Virus record (IMG/VR): IMGVR_UViG_3300012988_000004
Span: 1 to 58,003 of that record
Length of the DNA: 58,003 nt
Strand: one strand, 5' to 3'
Origin: a virus
Position 1 is the stretch's first letter. Each line of letters opens with the position of its first letter. The notes beneath the pieces were generated by a model. It did not search any database and was not told the origin of the DNA. It saw only the letters and a list, made by a program, of their open reading frames with translations. Shown here piece by piece: positions 15,042 through 24,177 of this stretch. Made by a program: the position numbers and the translations under genes.

Positions 15042-16742
15042 TTATTGACTTACATTGACCGTCTCGGTCGTCTCAGGTGGCAGTTCTATGCCAAGTTTCT
15101 TTATGTTCTCCATCTCCTGAGCAAACTGCTCTGCATTGTGATCACTATCTCCACCATTTAATGTTTCCGTAGCTCTCTCAACTGTAGTCAGAGGAGCAGT
15201 AGCACCTACAGGCCCTAGCTTCTCTCTCTCTGCCTGAACTTCTTTCATGGGATCGATATGAGGTACTGGAGCTCCGGTCCATCTACACGTACGGTAAGCA
15301 CTCAGAACCATGTAGTCATTCGTAACCTGACGTGCTATGAGATAACCTGGTGCCTGTATTCTATTGTTCAGAATCTCTATATCCAACCAGAAATCATAAA
15401 CGTTCTGAAGAAACTGCCTTCCGAAATCAGTTCTCTTGATGGTCAAAGTATTCTCCCAATCTTTGATAGCTGCACGGCTGGCTGAATAGTTCTCGTTGTA
15501 TTTCGACATCGCTACATCGGGAGGAATTTCAATAGTGGCGCAAACAATGTCGTTGTTCTTGTCTATGAAGTCTGCATAATATAGTTTGTCCTTATTTTCG
15601 CGCAAGGTCTTTACCTCCGATCCTTGTGGCATGTTGATCGTCTGCTTATTGGTAGATGCCTGTACACGATTGGCTAAAGCTATTCCTTGAATGTCTCTTG
15701 GAATATCACCGCTGTCCATAGGATCCCATTGATAAGCCTTCGCTACTTGTTCACTGAAAGGATTCTCCCCGGATGCTCCAAGTTGATGAGTGATCTGATA
15801 GGCAATCTTGGCTTGTTCTTCAGCTGCTGCCAAAGTAGCCTCATCATAGCGTTCCATTTTCTTCAGCTTCTCAAGCACTGTAGTAAGCAAAGGAATTCCT
15901 CTATGAGTGTCTAATCTATACTCCATGCCATAAACAAGAAAAGCTGATACAAGTCCTGCTTTTGCTTCTGCTGTGGATTTGGCGGGAATACGTTCTACAT
16001 CGAAGCTCATGAAAAGATTCAATGAATCAACCGGCTTTCTGACGTAGAACGCTACATGCTCACCACGTTCTGAAATCTCTACGCCATTGACAATCCTATT
16101 CCCATTAGCTGCAATCATTGGCCACCATTCGGATCCGGCCAAAGGACTGGAAAGATGTGCTCCATCAATGAACTGTATCTTTAATCCTTCATCTTTTAGA
16201 TAACGAAGAACAACAAGTGTATCCCCACCTACGAGAGAATCAATGTGAAGTTTAAATGCTTTGCGGTGAAGATTATCTCTGTTGCTCCAATCGCATTGTT
16301 TTGACTCTGCCCACACTTGCCAGCGTGCTTCTACATCTTCGGAAAACTTTTTAAGATCAGGATTGATTTTTCCTAGTAATGCCTGACTTGGTTCTGATTG
16401 AAGTTTTAAGCCTTTACCAACTACCCAAGCACCAAACTTTTTGATTACTGTTAATCCGGTAGCACTTTCGATAAATGCCTGCCATGATCTGAAACGTAGT
16501 CCAACATAATCCATGAAGTAATACCTCATCGGACCTAGTTCGCCTAAGTTCTTTTCACCGTTGAAGTTGGATGGATAGACTGGTTGATATGTACCAGGAG
16601 TAGTAAAGAGGGCTTTTGGAGAATATTTTCTCATGACTGCCTGACCAAAATCCCCCGCTAATGCACGATCAGCAAAGCGTTCATCATGTGATCTTTTCTG
16701 TTGATCCACATTATATTTCCTTAATTCGCTACCAGATGCCAT
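15042..16742 (-). CDS. portal protein, lambda gpB family
   Basis: The 566-residue protein has the size and features of phage_portal_2: an N-terminal 'YSPKALFTTPGTYQPVYPSN', 'GPMRYYFMDYVGLRFRSWQA', and the wing/stem segments 'GGDTLVVLRYLKDEGLKIQF' and 'DVAMSKYNENYSASRAAIKD' (the SYSSARAA-like signature). Twelve copies form the vertex channel for DNA entry and tail attachment. It overlaps the gpW-like gene by 14 bases. Confidence 0.88.
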   Translation of the reverse strand: MASGSELRKYNVDQQKRSHDERFADRALAGDFGQAVMRKYSPKALFTTPGTYQPVYPSNFNGEKNLGELGPMRYYFMDYVGLRFRSWQAFIESATGLTVIKKFGAWVVGKGLKLQSEPSQALLGKINPDLKKFSEDVEARWQVWAESKQCDWSNRDNLHRKAFKLHIDSLVGGDTLVVLRYLKDEGLKIQFIDGAHLSSPLAGSEWWPMIAANGNRIVNGVEISERGEHVAFYVRKPVDSLNLFMSFDVERIPAKSTAEAKAGLVSAFLVYGMEYRLDTHRGIPLLTTVLEKLKKMERYDEATLAAAEEQAKIAYQITHQLGASGENPFSEQVAKAYQWDPMDSGDIPRDIQGIALANRVQASTNKQTINMPQGSEVKTLRENKDKLYYADFIDKNNDIVCATIEIPPDVAMSKYNENYSASRAAIKDWENTLTIKRTDFGRQFLQNVYDFWLDIEILNNRIQAPGYLIARQVTNDYMVLSAYRTCRWTGAPVPHIDPMKEVQAEREKLGPVGATAPLTTVERATETLNGGDSDHNAEQFAQEMENIKKLGIELPPETTETVNVSQ

Positions 16743-17049
16743 GTCGTCTAAAGTTTTTTGAATCTACTAACCTATGAACACGACCATTAAGTCGATTGAC
16801 ATATTTCTGTTTTAACATCTCCATGCTCTCCAATGCAGCCGTAATACCCTTGGTTCCACGGTAAACTTCTCGGATAATAGTTTGTCCATCATTGAGTTGA
16901 TATTCGCTGATGTTGTCATTTCCCGATGAAGCTGGCGTAAGCAATTGAGCTTCTAAAACAGCAATAACATTATCAAGCGCAATAATCTTTGCTTCTAGTG
17001 TCGTGCAAGATTGAAGGTATTTTCCTGCCGTATCGTAATAAACAGCCAT
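16729..17049 (-). CDS. gpW-like head-tail joining protein
   Basis: The 106-residue helical protein has a central 'YQLNDGQTIIREVYRGTKGI' strand pair and a helix pair on each side, as in gpW and DUF6148 proteins. It lies immediately upstream of the portal gene, where lambda W lies. It should bind below the portal. Exact family uncertain. Confidence 0.55.
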   Translation of the reverse strand: MAVYYDTAGKYLQSCTTLEAKIIALDNVIAVLEAQLLTPASSGNDNISEYQLNDGQTIIREVYRGTKGITAALESMEMLKQKYVNRLNGRVHRLVDSKNFRRHGIW

Positions 17050-17058
17050 ATATCAAAA

Positions 17059-17154
17059 TTAAGATTTTATTCTGAATATTTTTTCTTTCACAAAATAGTA
17101 TCCAACTCGAATGACTGCAACCATCAATTTCATAAATGATTTTCCTATGGACAT
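17059..17154 (-). CDS. small hydrophobic/basic peptide, 31 aa
   Basis: MSIGKSFMKLMVAVIRVGYY followed by FVKEKIFRIKS fills the gap between the spike and gpW-like genes. Its start overlaps the spike stop by 10 bases. A short membrane-associated helix is possible. The tight fit is the only evidence. Confidence 0.4.
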   Translation of the reverse strand: MSIGKSFMKLMVAVIRVGYYFVKEKIFRIKS

Positions 17155-17672
17155 AAGTGGTTATTTAGCTTGGCTCCTGATATGTCACCCGTAGAATGAG
17201 AAGCGTTAGTCGTTGGAATAGCCGAGGTGCCTCCTCCTGTTTGAACACCGGAATGTACATGGGAATTGAATTTATCTACCAATACATCAAAGTCCGATTT
17301 TAATTGATTGTAGGCTGTCTGTAGGCCTTCAAACTGTGCAAGGTGGTTATCCTTGCCATTGAACTCACAAGTGCCGTCAGAATGAAGCCAAATGTAAAAT
17401 TGGACGTTCCCGTTGGCATCGGTAGAATAAATCCTCTTTTCTCCTACATCCGCTAGTTGCTGTTTGTTAATGTATCCGACAATGACTTTATTCTTGCGGC
17501 TACTGAGTTCAAGATAAACGGCATCCATTCCGGCAATTGGGTTTGAATCTTCTCCATAAGGCATCGCTTCTTTACCGGTTACAGTATCATCTTTTCCATA
17601 GCGCGAAACCTTAACTGTTCTAATTAAGTTAGTTATTGCTGTCGATATGGTTTTGACTAAGGCTTGCATCAA
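17145..17672 (-). CDS. baseplate spike (Mu gp45/P2 gpV-like)
   Basis: The 175-residue protein has an OB-like start (AMPYGEDSNPIAGMDAVYLE), a strand array (GEKRIYSTDANGNVQFYIWL), the linker helix 'QTAYNQLKSDFDVLVDKFNS' and a His138-x-His140 pair in 'SHVHSG'. In Mu and P2 spikes such an H-x-H at the tip binds iron. The 'FNGKDNHLAQFEGL' segment also matches gp45. The spike pierces the outer membrane during contraction. It follows the hub gene with a 4-base overlap. Confidence 0.82.
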   Translation of the reverse strand: MMQALVKTISTAITNLIRTVKVSRYGKDDTVTGKEAMPYGEDSNPIAGMDAVYLELSSRKNKVIVGYINKQQLADVGEKRIYSTDANGNVQFYIWLHSDGTCEFNGKDNHLAQFEGLQTAYNQLKSDFDVLVDKFNSHVHSGVQTGGGTSAIPTTNASHSTGDISGAKLNNHLCP

Positions 17673-18808
17673 TGAAGGTTAATCCCGGCCCAGATATAAG
17701 TAGGTTCACTACCATCATAAACCGATTTTGGAACACAATGTAACTTTGAAGTAAAACTTTTCTGATTGCCTCTAAGTTCAACTTCTTCAATAAAGAATTC
17801 TGTTTTCTTGAAAATATAAATCTCAGGATTTATTATCGAAACTGTATTGCCAGGCTTTATCACATCCCCATTCTTGTCCTCCCATCGATCAAGCGAAATT
17901 CCTAACCCTACCGCACGAAGTTCATTAGCTCTAGCATTCCTAGCCGCGAGAAGAGTATCTACATCTGTACCTGAGTTTTGGATTATAGTTCTCGGCCTAA
18001 ATACAAAAGGCACGAATGGATTGCTTACCGTATTCTCCGCTGCATTTTCTTCATCACCGTCCTTTTCCTTAAAGACTGTGATCTGTGAGTGCATCACCTG
18101 TCCATTAAATCCTAGATCAAATTCTACTCCTGGTATGGTTTCACTGTTTTGAACATTAAAATCTAGTATTGGAACCAATCTGGTAGATACTCTTGTGAAT
18201 ACCACGTTCCCAAATTGATTGTGAGTAATTACAATATTCTTTTGTGCGGCAAGATCAGTGAGATAATTTGCAATGCTTTCAGTAGGCTTAGCGGTTGTCT
18301 CTTCAAAAACTTCATCCATTAAAGAACTTACTACTGGATCTATGACTATACCCAACTTGAAAGGCGCTAAAATCTTTTCTGCAATCTGTCTTAAACTCAA
18401 TCCACTATTCTCAAGTGAATAACCATAAGGCCTTGGTATTGCTGTTTTCCATTTTAAATTACCAACTTCATCTATTGCAGTATCGACCGATTGATTAGTT
18501 GCAATGTTACAATCATTGAGAAAGCCAGGAAGAGAATATCCCGAGATACTTACTAACTGTTTAACCTTCTTGGAATGAAATTTTATCGAAATGATATAGC
18601 CTGTAAGCAAAATAACTCCATTGTGGTATAGATAGCAGATGTGGTAATGCCCTATGCAAGACATTTCCTTAGTCTCAGTAACATTTGGATTATAGTAATA
18701 ATCAAGTTGAAAATTACTGGAAATACTGTTGAACTTCAGGTGCAATACGAATTCATTGAAGAATTCAACTTTCCTATTCCTGATTCTATCATATATTACT
18801 AACTCCAT
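17669..18808 (-). CDS. baseplate hub protein (Mu gp44/gpP-like)
   Basis: The 379-residue protein matches tail hub proteins of the gpP/gpD class in size and order: an N-terminal beta region (CIGHYHICYLYHNGVILLTG), a middle 'SLRQIAEKILAPFKLGIVID' helix, 'ANYLTDLAAQKNIVITHNQF', and a C-terminal swap domain ending near 'GDVIKPGNTVSIINPEIYIF'. It joins the tube end to the spike. It lies between the circularisation-type protein and spike genes, the same order as in Mu. Confidence 0.75.
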   Translation of the reverse strand: MELVIYDRIRNRKVEFFNEFVLHLKFNSISSNFQLDYYYNPNVTETKEMSCIGHYHICYLYHNGVILLTGYIISIKFHSKKVKQLVSISGYSLPGFLNDCNIATNQSVDTAIDEVGNLKWKTAIPRPYGYSLENSGLSLRQIAEKILAPFKLGIVIDPVVSSLMDEVFEETTAKPTESIANYLTDLAAQKNIVITHNQFGNVVFTRVSTRLVPILDFNVQNSETIPGVEFDLGFNGQVMHSQITVFKEKDGDEENAAENTVSNPFVPFVFRPRTIIQNSGTDVDTLLAARNARANELRAVGLGISLDRWEDKNGDVIKPGNTVSIINPEIYIFKKTEFFIEEVELRGNQKSFTSKLHCVPKSVYDGSEPTYIWAGINLH

Positions 18809-20082
18809 CAGATATAGAATAACAATTGTCTACCCTTCGAAATCTGAATAAGTTCATTTAAAGCAATGTTGTTGTTTTTGATGACAGTGTCGATAGTTGA
18901 ATCATCAACAAGCAACCCATAATATTTATGTGCCTGAATAACAACATTGGTATCCTCTGTCACTAATACGACCCTTTCCTGCTTGGAACTCAAAGCAATG
19001 TTAGTGAGATTAGTTATAGTAAAACTGATGAGTTGATCGAGCGCCTGCAATGATCCCGCATCTGGGATATAACTTGTTTCCAATCCTCCGTTCGTTGTCT
19101 GTAGTTGATCTAATAGCGCCAGGAACGCATTATACATCGCTTGTATTTGAGTGATGACATTCAAGACATCCTGCCTTGTAGCATAATCCGGGAAAACTGT
19201 TCCGACAACAACTCTTCCGTTAGAATCATAACTGGTAACCGAAGTTACTGCCACAGACGAAACTAATGTATTTCCTGTCGCTTCAAAATTCCTTTTGTCG
19301 TTAATACTGAAAATTTTATTCACTTGCCCCGATAGTGAATTGAATTGCGACTGTATTGTAGACATCCTGTTCTTAATCGAATCAACGAATTGACTTGGAT
19401 AGTTAATGACTGTCTGAAAATCCTGCATCGCCAAGATAGGATTGGAAGCCAGCGATTGTATAGACGCATTTGCTGCATTGAAGGCATTGAAATAATTTCC
19501 TGCATCTTCCGTTAATTTAACAGTCTTTGCGCCTATGTCATAAATTAACTTATTGAATCCGGTAAGTGTGTTTACATCTTTGATGCCTGGCTTTAACTGA
19601 GTTATTTGAACTTGGTATGCTTCTGCAACCAATTCGTCCATTTGTTGCTTTTGGAATAAGATGTCAGTCCTTGGGTCTTTGGTAATCTTTGGACCACCGA
19701 AAGTAATTGTTTCCAAAAGAGTACCTGTGACTACTGTAGTATTAAAACCTGATGGATCGAATTTGAGTGATACCGGCTGAACTGTTATTGTACCATAGAT
19801 AGGGTGTTGAATTGTCCAAGGTCTGGGATCATTCGCACTATCTTCAAATTGGTCAGCATTATCGAAATTGTCATCGCCTTGAAAGATAATGTGAAGATTA
19901 AATTTTCTCGCTTTGTTAGTTCCCCTAAAAATAAGCGAACCCTGTATATTAGGGAAATCAAACTCAGTAGTGTTATAATCAAGTTCCTTTATGCAATCAT
20001 TTTTCCAGAGCAAATCTGAATAGATAACTCCGTCACCAGTAATGATTATGAATGGATTCTGTACTTTGTCTCTCCAACTCAT
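18808..20082 (-). CDS. tail/DNA-circulation N-terminal family protein (Mu gp43-like)
   Basis: The first 140 residues fit the 'DNA_circ_N' domain of Mu-like tails: 'FDFPNIQGSLIFRGTNKARK', 'LHIIFQGDDNFDNADQFEDS' and 'DPRPWTIQHPIYGTITVQPV'. The rest is mainly helical. Despite the domain name these proteins are baseplate or distal-tail components. The gene lies directly before the hub gene with a 1-base overlap, as gp43-gp44-gp45 do in Mu. Confidence 0.7.
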   Translation of the reverse strand: MSWRDKVQNPFIIITGDGVIYSDLLWKNDCIKELDYNTTEFDFPNIQGSLIFRGTNKARKFNLHIIFQGDDNFDNADQFEDSANDPRPWTIQHPIYGTITVQPVSLKFDPSGFNTTVVTGTLLETITFGGPKITKDPRTDILFQKQQMDELVAEAYQVQITQLKPGIKDVNTLTGFNKLIYDIGAKTVKLTEDAGNYFNAFNAANASIQSLASNPILAMQDFQTVINYPSQFVDSIKNRMSTIQSQFNSLSGQVNKIFSINDKRNFEATGNTLVSSVAVTSVTSYDSNGRVVVGTVFPDYATRQDVLNVITQIQAMYNAFLALLDQLQTTNGGLETSYIPDAGSLQALDQLISFTITNLTNIALSSKQERVVLVTEDTNVVIQAHKYYGLLVDDSTIDTVIKNNNIALNELIQISKGRQLLFYI

Positions 20083-20840
20083 TTCGCATATTTATTAATC
20101 CAGAACTCGGCTTGATTAATATAAAAATCATTTGCCTTCTTAGTAGAATCCATTGAAGCCTCGCGCATGAATGATGTTTCTTTTACAGCCACCTTGCGTT
20201 TTTTGCTATAGCTGTAAAGAGGTGTCAATCTGAATTTCTTTTTACCATCATCTTCCAACAATGATTCTACTCTCCACAAAAGATTTTCTCCGAGCACATT
20301 GCTACCTAGAACATAACCACCAACACCAGCCTTGAAAATAGCTTTGACAAACTTTTGTTTCTTGGAATCCCCACTCAGGTTCCTTGCAATTACAAGTTTG
20401 TTCTGAGGTAAAATTCTTGTCAAACGATTCGCTGGCTTTACAAGCGTATTATATCCTCCGGTCCTTGCAGTGTCCAAAGGAATAAATGATTTACCTCCGA
20501 TCTTGCCTCCATGCTCCTGTTGTTCCAAGTCTTTTACTGCGAAGTTATCTGCTGGATTACCCTTATCCGAACGAAGGTTATTTGAAAAGAACCCAACTGT
20601 CGAACGCATAGAGTTAACTTGATTACCAGTTGCCATTTCAACCCCGCTATTGGCCTTAAAGAAATTCGGAGAGCGTTTTACGAATTGCGTGTGCGCATGA
20701 GCTGGCATAGTTCTTTGTTTGACATCAAATGCCAGATCGTTCAAAGTACCGCGAACTGCATTCGGTAATGCAGATTTCCTCAGTTGTTCAAGCCTAGCTG
20801 AATGTTTAACAAGCGCATCAGTATTGATGTTTAAAATCAT
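20079..20840 (-). CDS. minor tail protein Z-like
   Basis: The 253-residue protein starts with a helix pair 'LVKHSARLEQLRKSALPNAV' and 'RGTLNDLAFDVKQRTMPAHA', typical of the gpZ/tail-completion class. It also has a 'QEHGGKIGGKSFIPLDTART' segment and a basic C-terminal third. In lambda, Z acts in tail completion. Here the gene lies among the baseplate genes, so its place in the particle is uncertain. It overlaps both neighbours by 4 bases. Confidence 0.55.
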   Translation of the reverse strand: MILNINTDALVKHSARLEQLRKSALPNAVRGTLNDLAFDVKQRTMPAHAHTQFVKRSPNFFKANSGVEMATGNQVNSMRSTVGFFSNNLRSDKGNPADNFAVKDLEQQEHGGKIGGKSFIPLDTARTGGYNTLVKPANRLTRILPQNKLVIARNLSGDSKKQKFVKAIFKAGVGGYVLGSNVLGENLLWRVESLLEDDGKKKFRLTPLYSYSKKRKVAVKETSFMREASMDSTKKANDFYINQAEFWINKYAK

Positions 20841-21439
20841 GATATATATTCAACAATTAGATACCCTCTATTGAAGGGAGTAGAATCGTAATCAGTGCTG
20901 TCAAATACACCCGTGGCAAATCTACTAAGATCAATTGTTGTTCCACCAGCTGACCAACTAAGTTGTCCACCAGAACCAAGAACATCTCCATCACTAAAAA
21001 TAAGTGGCAAAATTCCATTCGGGCCAGACTCAGGAATAATGTATGCTTGGGCTCCTCTTATTTTCGAAGCTGTAAGCCCATGAGCGATACTGACACTACC
21101 TGTAGTATCCATGTTCCAATCACCAATATTTATCAATTTTCTCCTTAATCCACCATTAAGATTATCCGTTATTTGTGCAGCTATTATTGCTGATAATTTA
21201 TTAATGAATAAACCAAGGGCATTATTCAATTGGAACCCGTCATATTCATTCTCCGGCAACTCATTTGGAGTGAGGTTGGCATCCTTCATTAATTGACTGA
21301 AGAACTGATGAAAGTCTCCATAGACTTGTTCATCAACCGGAGTTCCCTTTGTTCCCGATCCATCATCATCTTGTATTCTTCCATGAGGATAAGTAGATGT
21401 TGGAGCTAATACCTGTGGTTTGTTCTTAAGCGATATCAT
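20837..21439 (-). CDS. tail fibre-type protein, 200 aa
   Basis: Starts with an extended region 'YPHGRIQDDDGSGTKGTPVD', then a helix 'EQVYGDFHQFFSQLMKDANL' typical of short baseplate-attached fibres in Bacteroidota phages. A C-terminal beta domain follows (GSVSIAHGLTASKIRGAQAY ... YLIVEYIS). It probably attaches to the YmfQ-like protein encoded upstream and may bind receptor or carry a larger fibre. Confidence 0.55.
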   Translation of the reverse strand: MISLKNKPQVLAPTSTYPHGRIQDDDGSGTKGTPVDEQVYGDFHQFFSQLMKDANLTPNELPENEYDGFQLNNALGLFINKLSAIIAAQITDNLNGGLRRKLINIGDWNMDTTGSVSIAHGLTASKIRGAQAYIIPESGPNGILPLIFSDGDVLGSGGQLSWSAGGTTIDLSRFATGVFDSTDYDSTPFNRGYLIVEYIS

Positions 21440-21451
21440 AATGAATCAAAT

Positions 21452-23020
21452 TTAAACAAAGTTTACGAGTAGAAGCACAGTGATGTTCACTGGCTTTATT
21501 TTTAAAATCAATTGACGGAATGCAGTCTCTTGTTCTTTTGGAATATTCACGAAAGTTCCTGCAGGACATCCACCAATGAAAATTGTATCACTGTAATCGC
21601 CTGGATCAAAACTGTCATCAACACTTGGATCAACCGAATTAGCAACAATAATTCCACTCCTACTTAAATATCCATGCCTCTGTTGACCGTGCAATAATGT
21701 GCTGATATGACGTACTAATCCTGTATTAGCAAATTGAACGTATGTTTTATAAAAATAGGAACCAAATGTACCCCTCATTACATTATTTGGGTAACCAGTA
21801 ACCGCAGCAGCCACGAATAAACTATTGCCATAGACAATACAAGACCATGAATTATCCGCAGGACTATTTTGAATTGTCCAAGTGATTCCATCCGGTGATG
21901 TCATGATTCTATTTCCTGCACCAGAATTTGAAACAGCAACAAATAAACCATTACCATAAGTTATAGCAGACCAATCATTATCTGCGGCTGAAGCTCGCGA
22001 AGTCCAAGTAATTCCATCAGGACTAGACATAACTCGATTACCTACACCTGAATTAGATACTGCTACAAATAGACCTCCTCCATAGGTGACCGAAACCCAA
22101 TTGTTACTTGATGATGCAGTACGATCAGTCCAAGTGATACCATCGGGTGAGGTCATCACTTGAGTAGGCCCACCACTTGCAATGGCTACATACAAAGAAT
22201 TTCCATAAGTAATACTCCTCCAGATACTTCCAGTAGAAGCACGTCCGGTCCATGTAATGCCGTCCGGACTCGTCATAACTGGAGTAGGACCACCACTACT
22301 ACTTACAGCGACAAATAGACCTGCTCCGTATGTAACAGATTCCCAACTACCACCTATATCTGTTCGGGCGGTCCATGTTATTCCATCGGGGCTAGTCATA
22401 ACCTTATGTAATCCTGTCTCGCTTACAACAACAAATAAACCATTACCATAAGCAATGGAACTCCATGAATTATTTTCCGCAGCAGTTCTTGCGGTCCATG
22501 TAATGCCATCGGGACTCGTCATAACCTGATTCCCTCCTGAACTTGCAACTGCGACAAATAATCCTCCTCCGTAAGCAATCGATGTCCATGTGTTTAAAGA
22601 TGTACCGCTATATAAAGTCCATGTAATTCCTGGTGTTATAAATAAATTCTCATGAACACATATATTATATCCAGCTGCCTGCAATACATCTTGAATGTAA
22701 TCCAGTGCCGCTTTTGCAGGATTAGTGCCAGGCCAATTCAATTGTACTTTGATTGCGTCCATTCTTTGATTTAATGGAATACCGGTTCCATCCGCAAGTC
22801 CTAGCCTCTTCTCCCATGCGCTTGCATCGTCAACTGTAAAATTTGGATTATCTGGAAGTGAACTATCAAGAATAGAAACCGCATTATTGTAAGCCCTGAT
22901 CTCGGATGCCAACAATCCATTGACAAACTTTTCCTTTATGCTACCCGGATTAATGCGCCAAACTCTTCCAGTCGGGAAGAGTTGTTTGGTGAGGGCTTTT
23001 ATTTTATCATCAATTGCCAT
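21452..23020 (-). CDS. YmfQ-like baseplate protein with inserted seven-repeat propeller
   Basis: From ATG 23020 (overlapping the gpJ-like stop, TAATG) the protein has 522 residues. The first 120 match Mu gp48/YmfQ (DUF2313): 'ALTKQLFPTGRVWRINPGS', 'SAWEKRLGLADGTGIPLNQR'. The C-terminal 30 residues complete that fold (EQETAFRQLILKIKPVNITV). Between them are seven repeats of about 41 residues with consensus 'W-S-I-x-YG-x-GLFVAV-S-x-G-x-VMTSPDGITWT'. The last repeat lacks the final strand, which is supplied by 'TPGITWTLYSG' before repeat 1. This is the closing pattern of a beta-propeller. The insert probably binds a surface glycan or receptor. Confidence 0.75.
   Translation of the reverse strand: MAIDDKIKALTKQLFPTGRVWRINPGSIKEKFVNGLLASEIRAYNNAVSILDSSLPDNPNFTVDDASAWEKRLGLADGTGIPLNQRMDAIKVQLNWPGTNPAKAALDYIQDVLQAAGYNICVHENLFITPGITWTLYSGTSLNTWTSIAYGGGLFVAVASSGGNQVMTSPDGITWTARTAAENNSWSSIAYGNGLFVVVSETGLHKVMTSPDGITWTARTDIGGSWESVTYGAGLFVAVSSSGGPTPVMTSPDGITWTGRASTGSIWRSITYGNSLYVAIASGGPTQVMTSPDGITWTDRTASSSNNWVSVTYGGGLFVAVSNSGVGNRVMSSPDGITWTSRASAADNDWSAITYGNGLFVAVSNSGAGNRIMTSPDGITWTIQNSPADNSWSCIVYGNSLFVAAAVTGYPNNVMRGTFGSYFYKTYVQFANTGLVRHISTLLHGQQRHGYLSRSGIIVANSVDPSVDDSFDPGDYSDTIFIGGCPAGTFVNIPKEQETAFRQLILKIKPVNITVLLLVNFV
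21758..22636 (-). repeat. seven tandem 41-residue repeats in the baseplate gene
   Basis: About 125-bp repeat units, most ending in a copy of 'SPDGITWT' (DNA on the plus strand reads like GTCCATGTAATGCCATCGGG with changes). The copies have diverged at third positions, so they are old, but the 'VMTSPDGITWT' core is nearly invariant. Confidence 0.85.
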
Positions 23021-24177
23021 TAAGGAAATGTCATAGTTGATAACCAAGGAATATCCCCATTCAAAAACTGAAACGATGCCACAGGTGATGAATTAACATT
23101 TAAAGTGATCGCTCCAAATACACTTCCTGGCACTGTATTCAAAATTACAGAAGCAATATTGTTAGTGCTAAAGACATCGTTTTTGTTAGCCAATGCGTCC
23201 GCTCCGGCCACGAATGGCCTTACTGTTGCAAGATATTCAGTCATGGCAGTAGTTATCGCTGCTTTTTGATCTGCGGTGAAAGTACTTCCTGCTACTGAAA
23301 TATCGATCTGTTTAATTGTTACTGGTAAATAATTTACAATCGCCTGTAATGGCCTTCTTCCAAGTCCGGTTTCTGGATCTGCATCCACATCTGCTTTCAC
23401 AGCATCAAGAATAGCCTGAGTAGGTGTTCCTTTACCATCGGTAGAGTCTATCAGTATAGCTTCGACATAAAGATTTATCTGATTTGGGAATCCAGATACA
23501 GAATAGATATACGACTGTTGAACGCCTTGCGCTTCTGATGCCCAAATTCGATAATCACTTGCTGATCCCCCGGTAGGTGTCAATCTAAATGACTGTAAAG
23601 CCACCGCCCGATATTCTTCTATTGTCTCCGCTTCAAGAGGTGGTATGTTTTCCGAATTTACGGTTACACTTGAATTCACATTGGCGATCGGTGAAGTAGC
23701 CGTTAAATTATCACCATTGGAAAGTTTACTTGCAATACCGGCAGTAAGTGCTCTTATGACTATCGTGTCTGTGCTAGATGTTAGTGTGTGGCTATTATCC
23801 AATATGAATAACATACCAGGACTTGTCGAGTCATCATTGCTTTTGAAAGTTTGTGAGGATTTTATAATAGCTCCAGCAACTCCAGTTACCACTACCTGAT
23901 ATTGGCCGGCAACTGCAGGGAAAGGATTACGCCCAAGTTTTATTCTTCCCCATCTTTCTAACGTACCTCCGGCTGCTTCTGGATCAGCTATATCCACGAA
24001 TACATTCTTCTGAACATTTCCTAGAACGAGATAATAAAGTTTCAATCTAACTGCCTGCACCATAGCCGATGCCCTAAGAAAGTTTTTTCCAACAGTTGGA
24101 ATACCACTTCCAAATTGAGATTGCAAGTCATTTAAAATTGCATTGTATAATTGCGATATGGTTTGGATATCTGTCAT
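23020..24177 (-). CDS. baseplate wedge protein, gpJ-like (Mu gp47)
   Basis: The 385-residue protein shows the Baseplate_J pattern: 'ADPEAAGGTLERWGRIKLGR' near residue 64, a gp47-type beta domain, then 'AETIEEYRAVALQSFRLTPT' followed by 'GGSASDYRIWASEAQGVQQS' and 'YVEAILIDSTDGKGTPTQAI'. It forms the wedge ring that triggers sheath contraction. It overlaps the gp46-like gene by 4 bases. Confidence 0.88.
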   Translation of the reverse strand: MTDIQTISQLYNAILNDLQSQFGSGIPTVGKNFLRASAMVQAVRLKLYYLVLGNVQKNVFVDIADPEAAGGTLERWGRIKLGRNPFPAVAGQYQVVVTGVAGAIIKSSQTFKSNDDSTSPGMLFILDNSHTLTSSTDTIVIRALTAGIASKLSNGDNLTATSPIANVNSSVTVNSENIPPLEAETIEEYRAVALQSFRLTPTGGSASDYRIWASEAQGVQQSYIYSVSGFPNQINLYVEAILIDSTDGKGTPTQAILDAVKADVDADPETGLGRRPLQAIVNYLPVTIKQIDISVAGSTFTADQKAAITTAMTEYLATVRPFVAGADALANKNDVFSTNNIASVILNTVPGSVFGAITLNVNSSPVASFQFLNGDIPWLSTMTFP

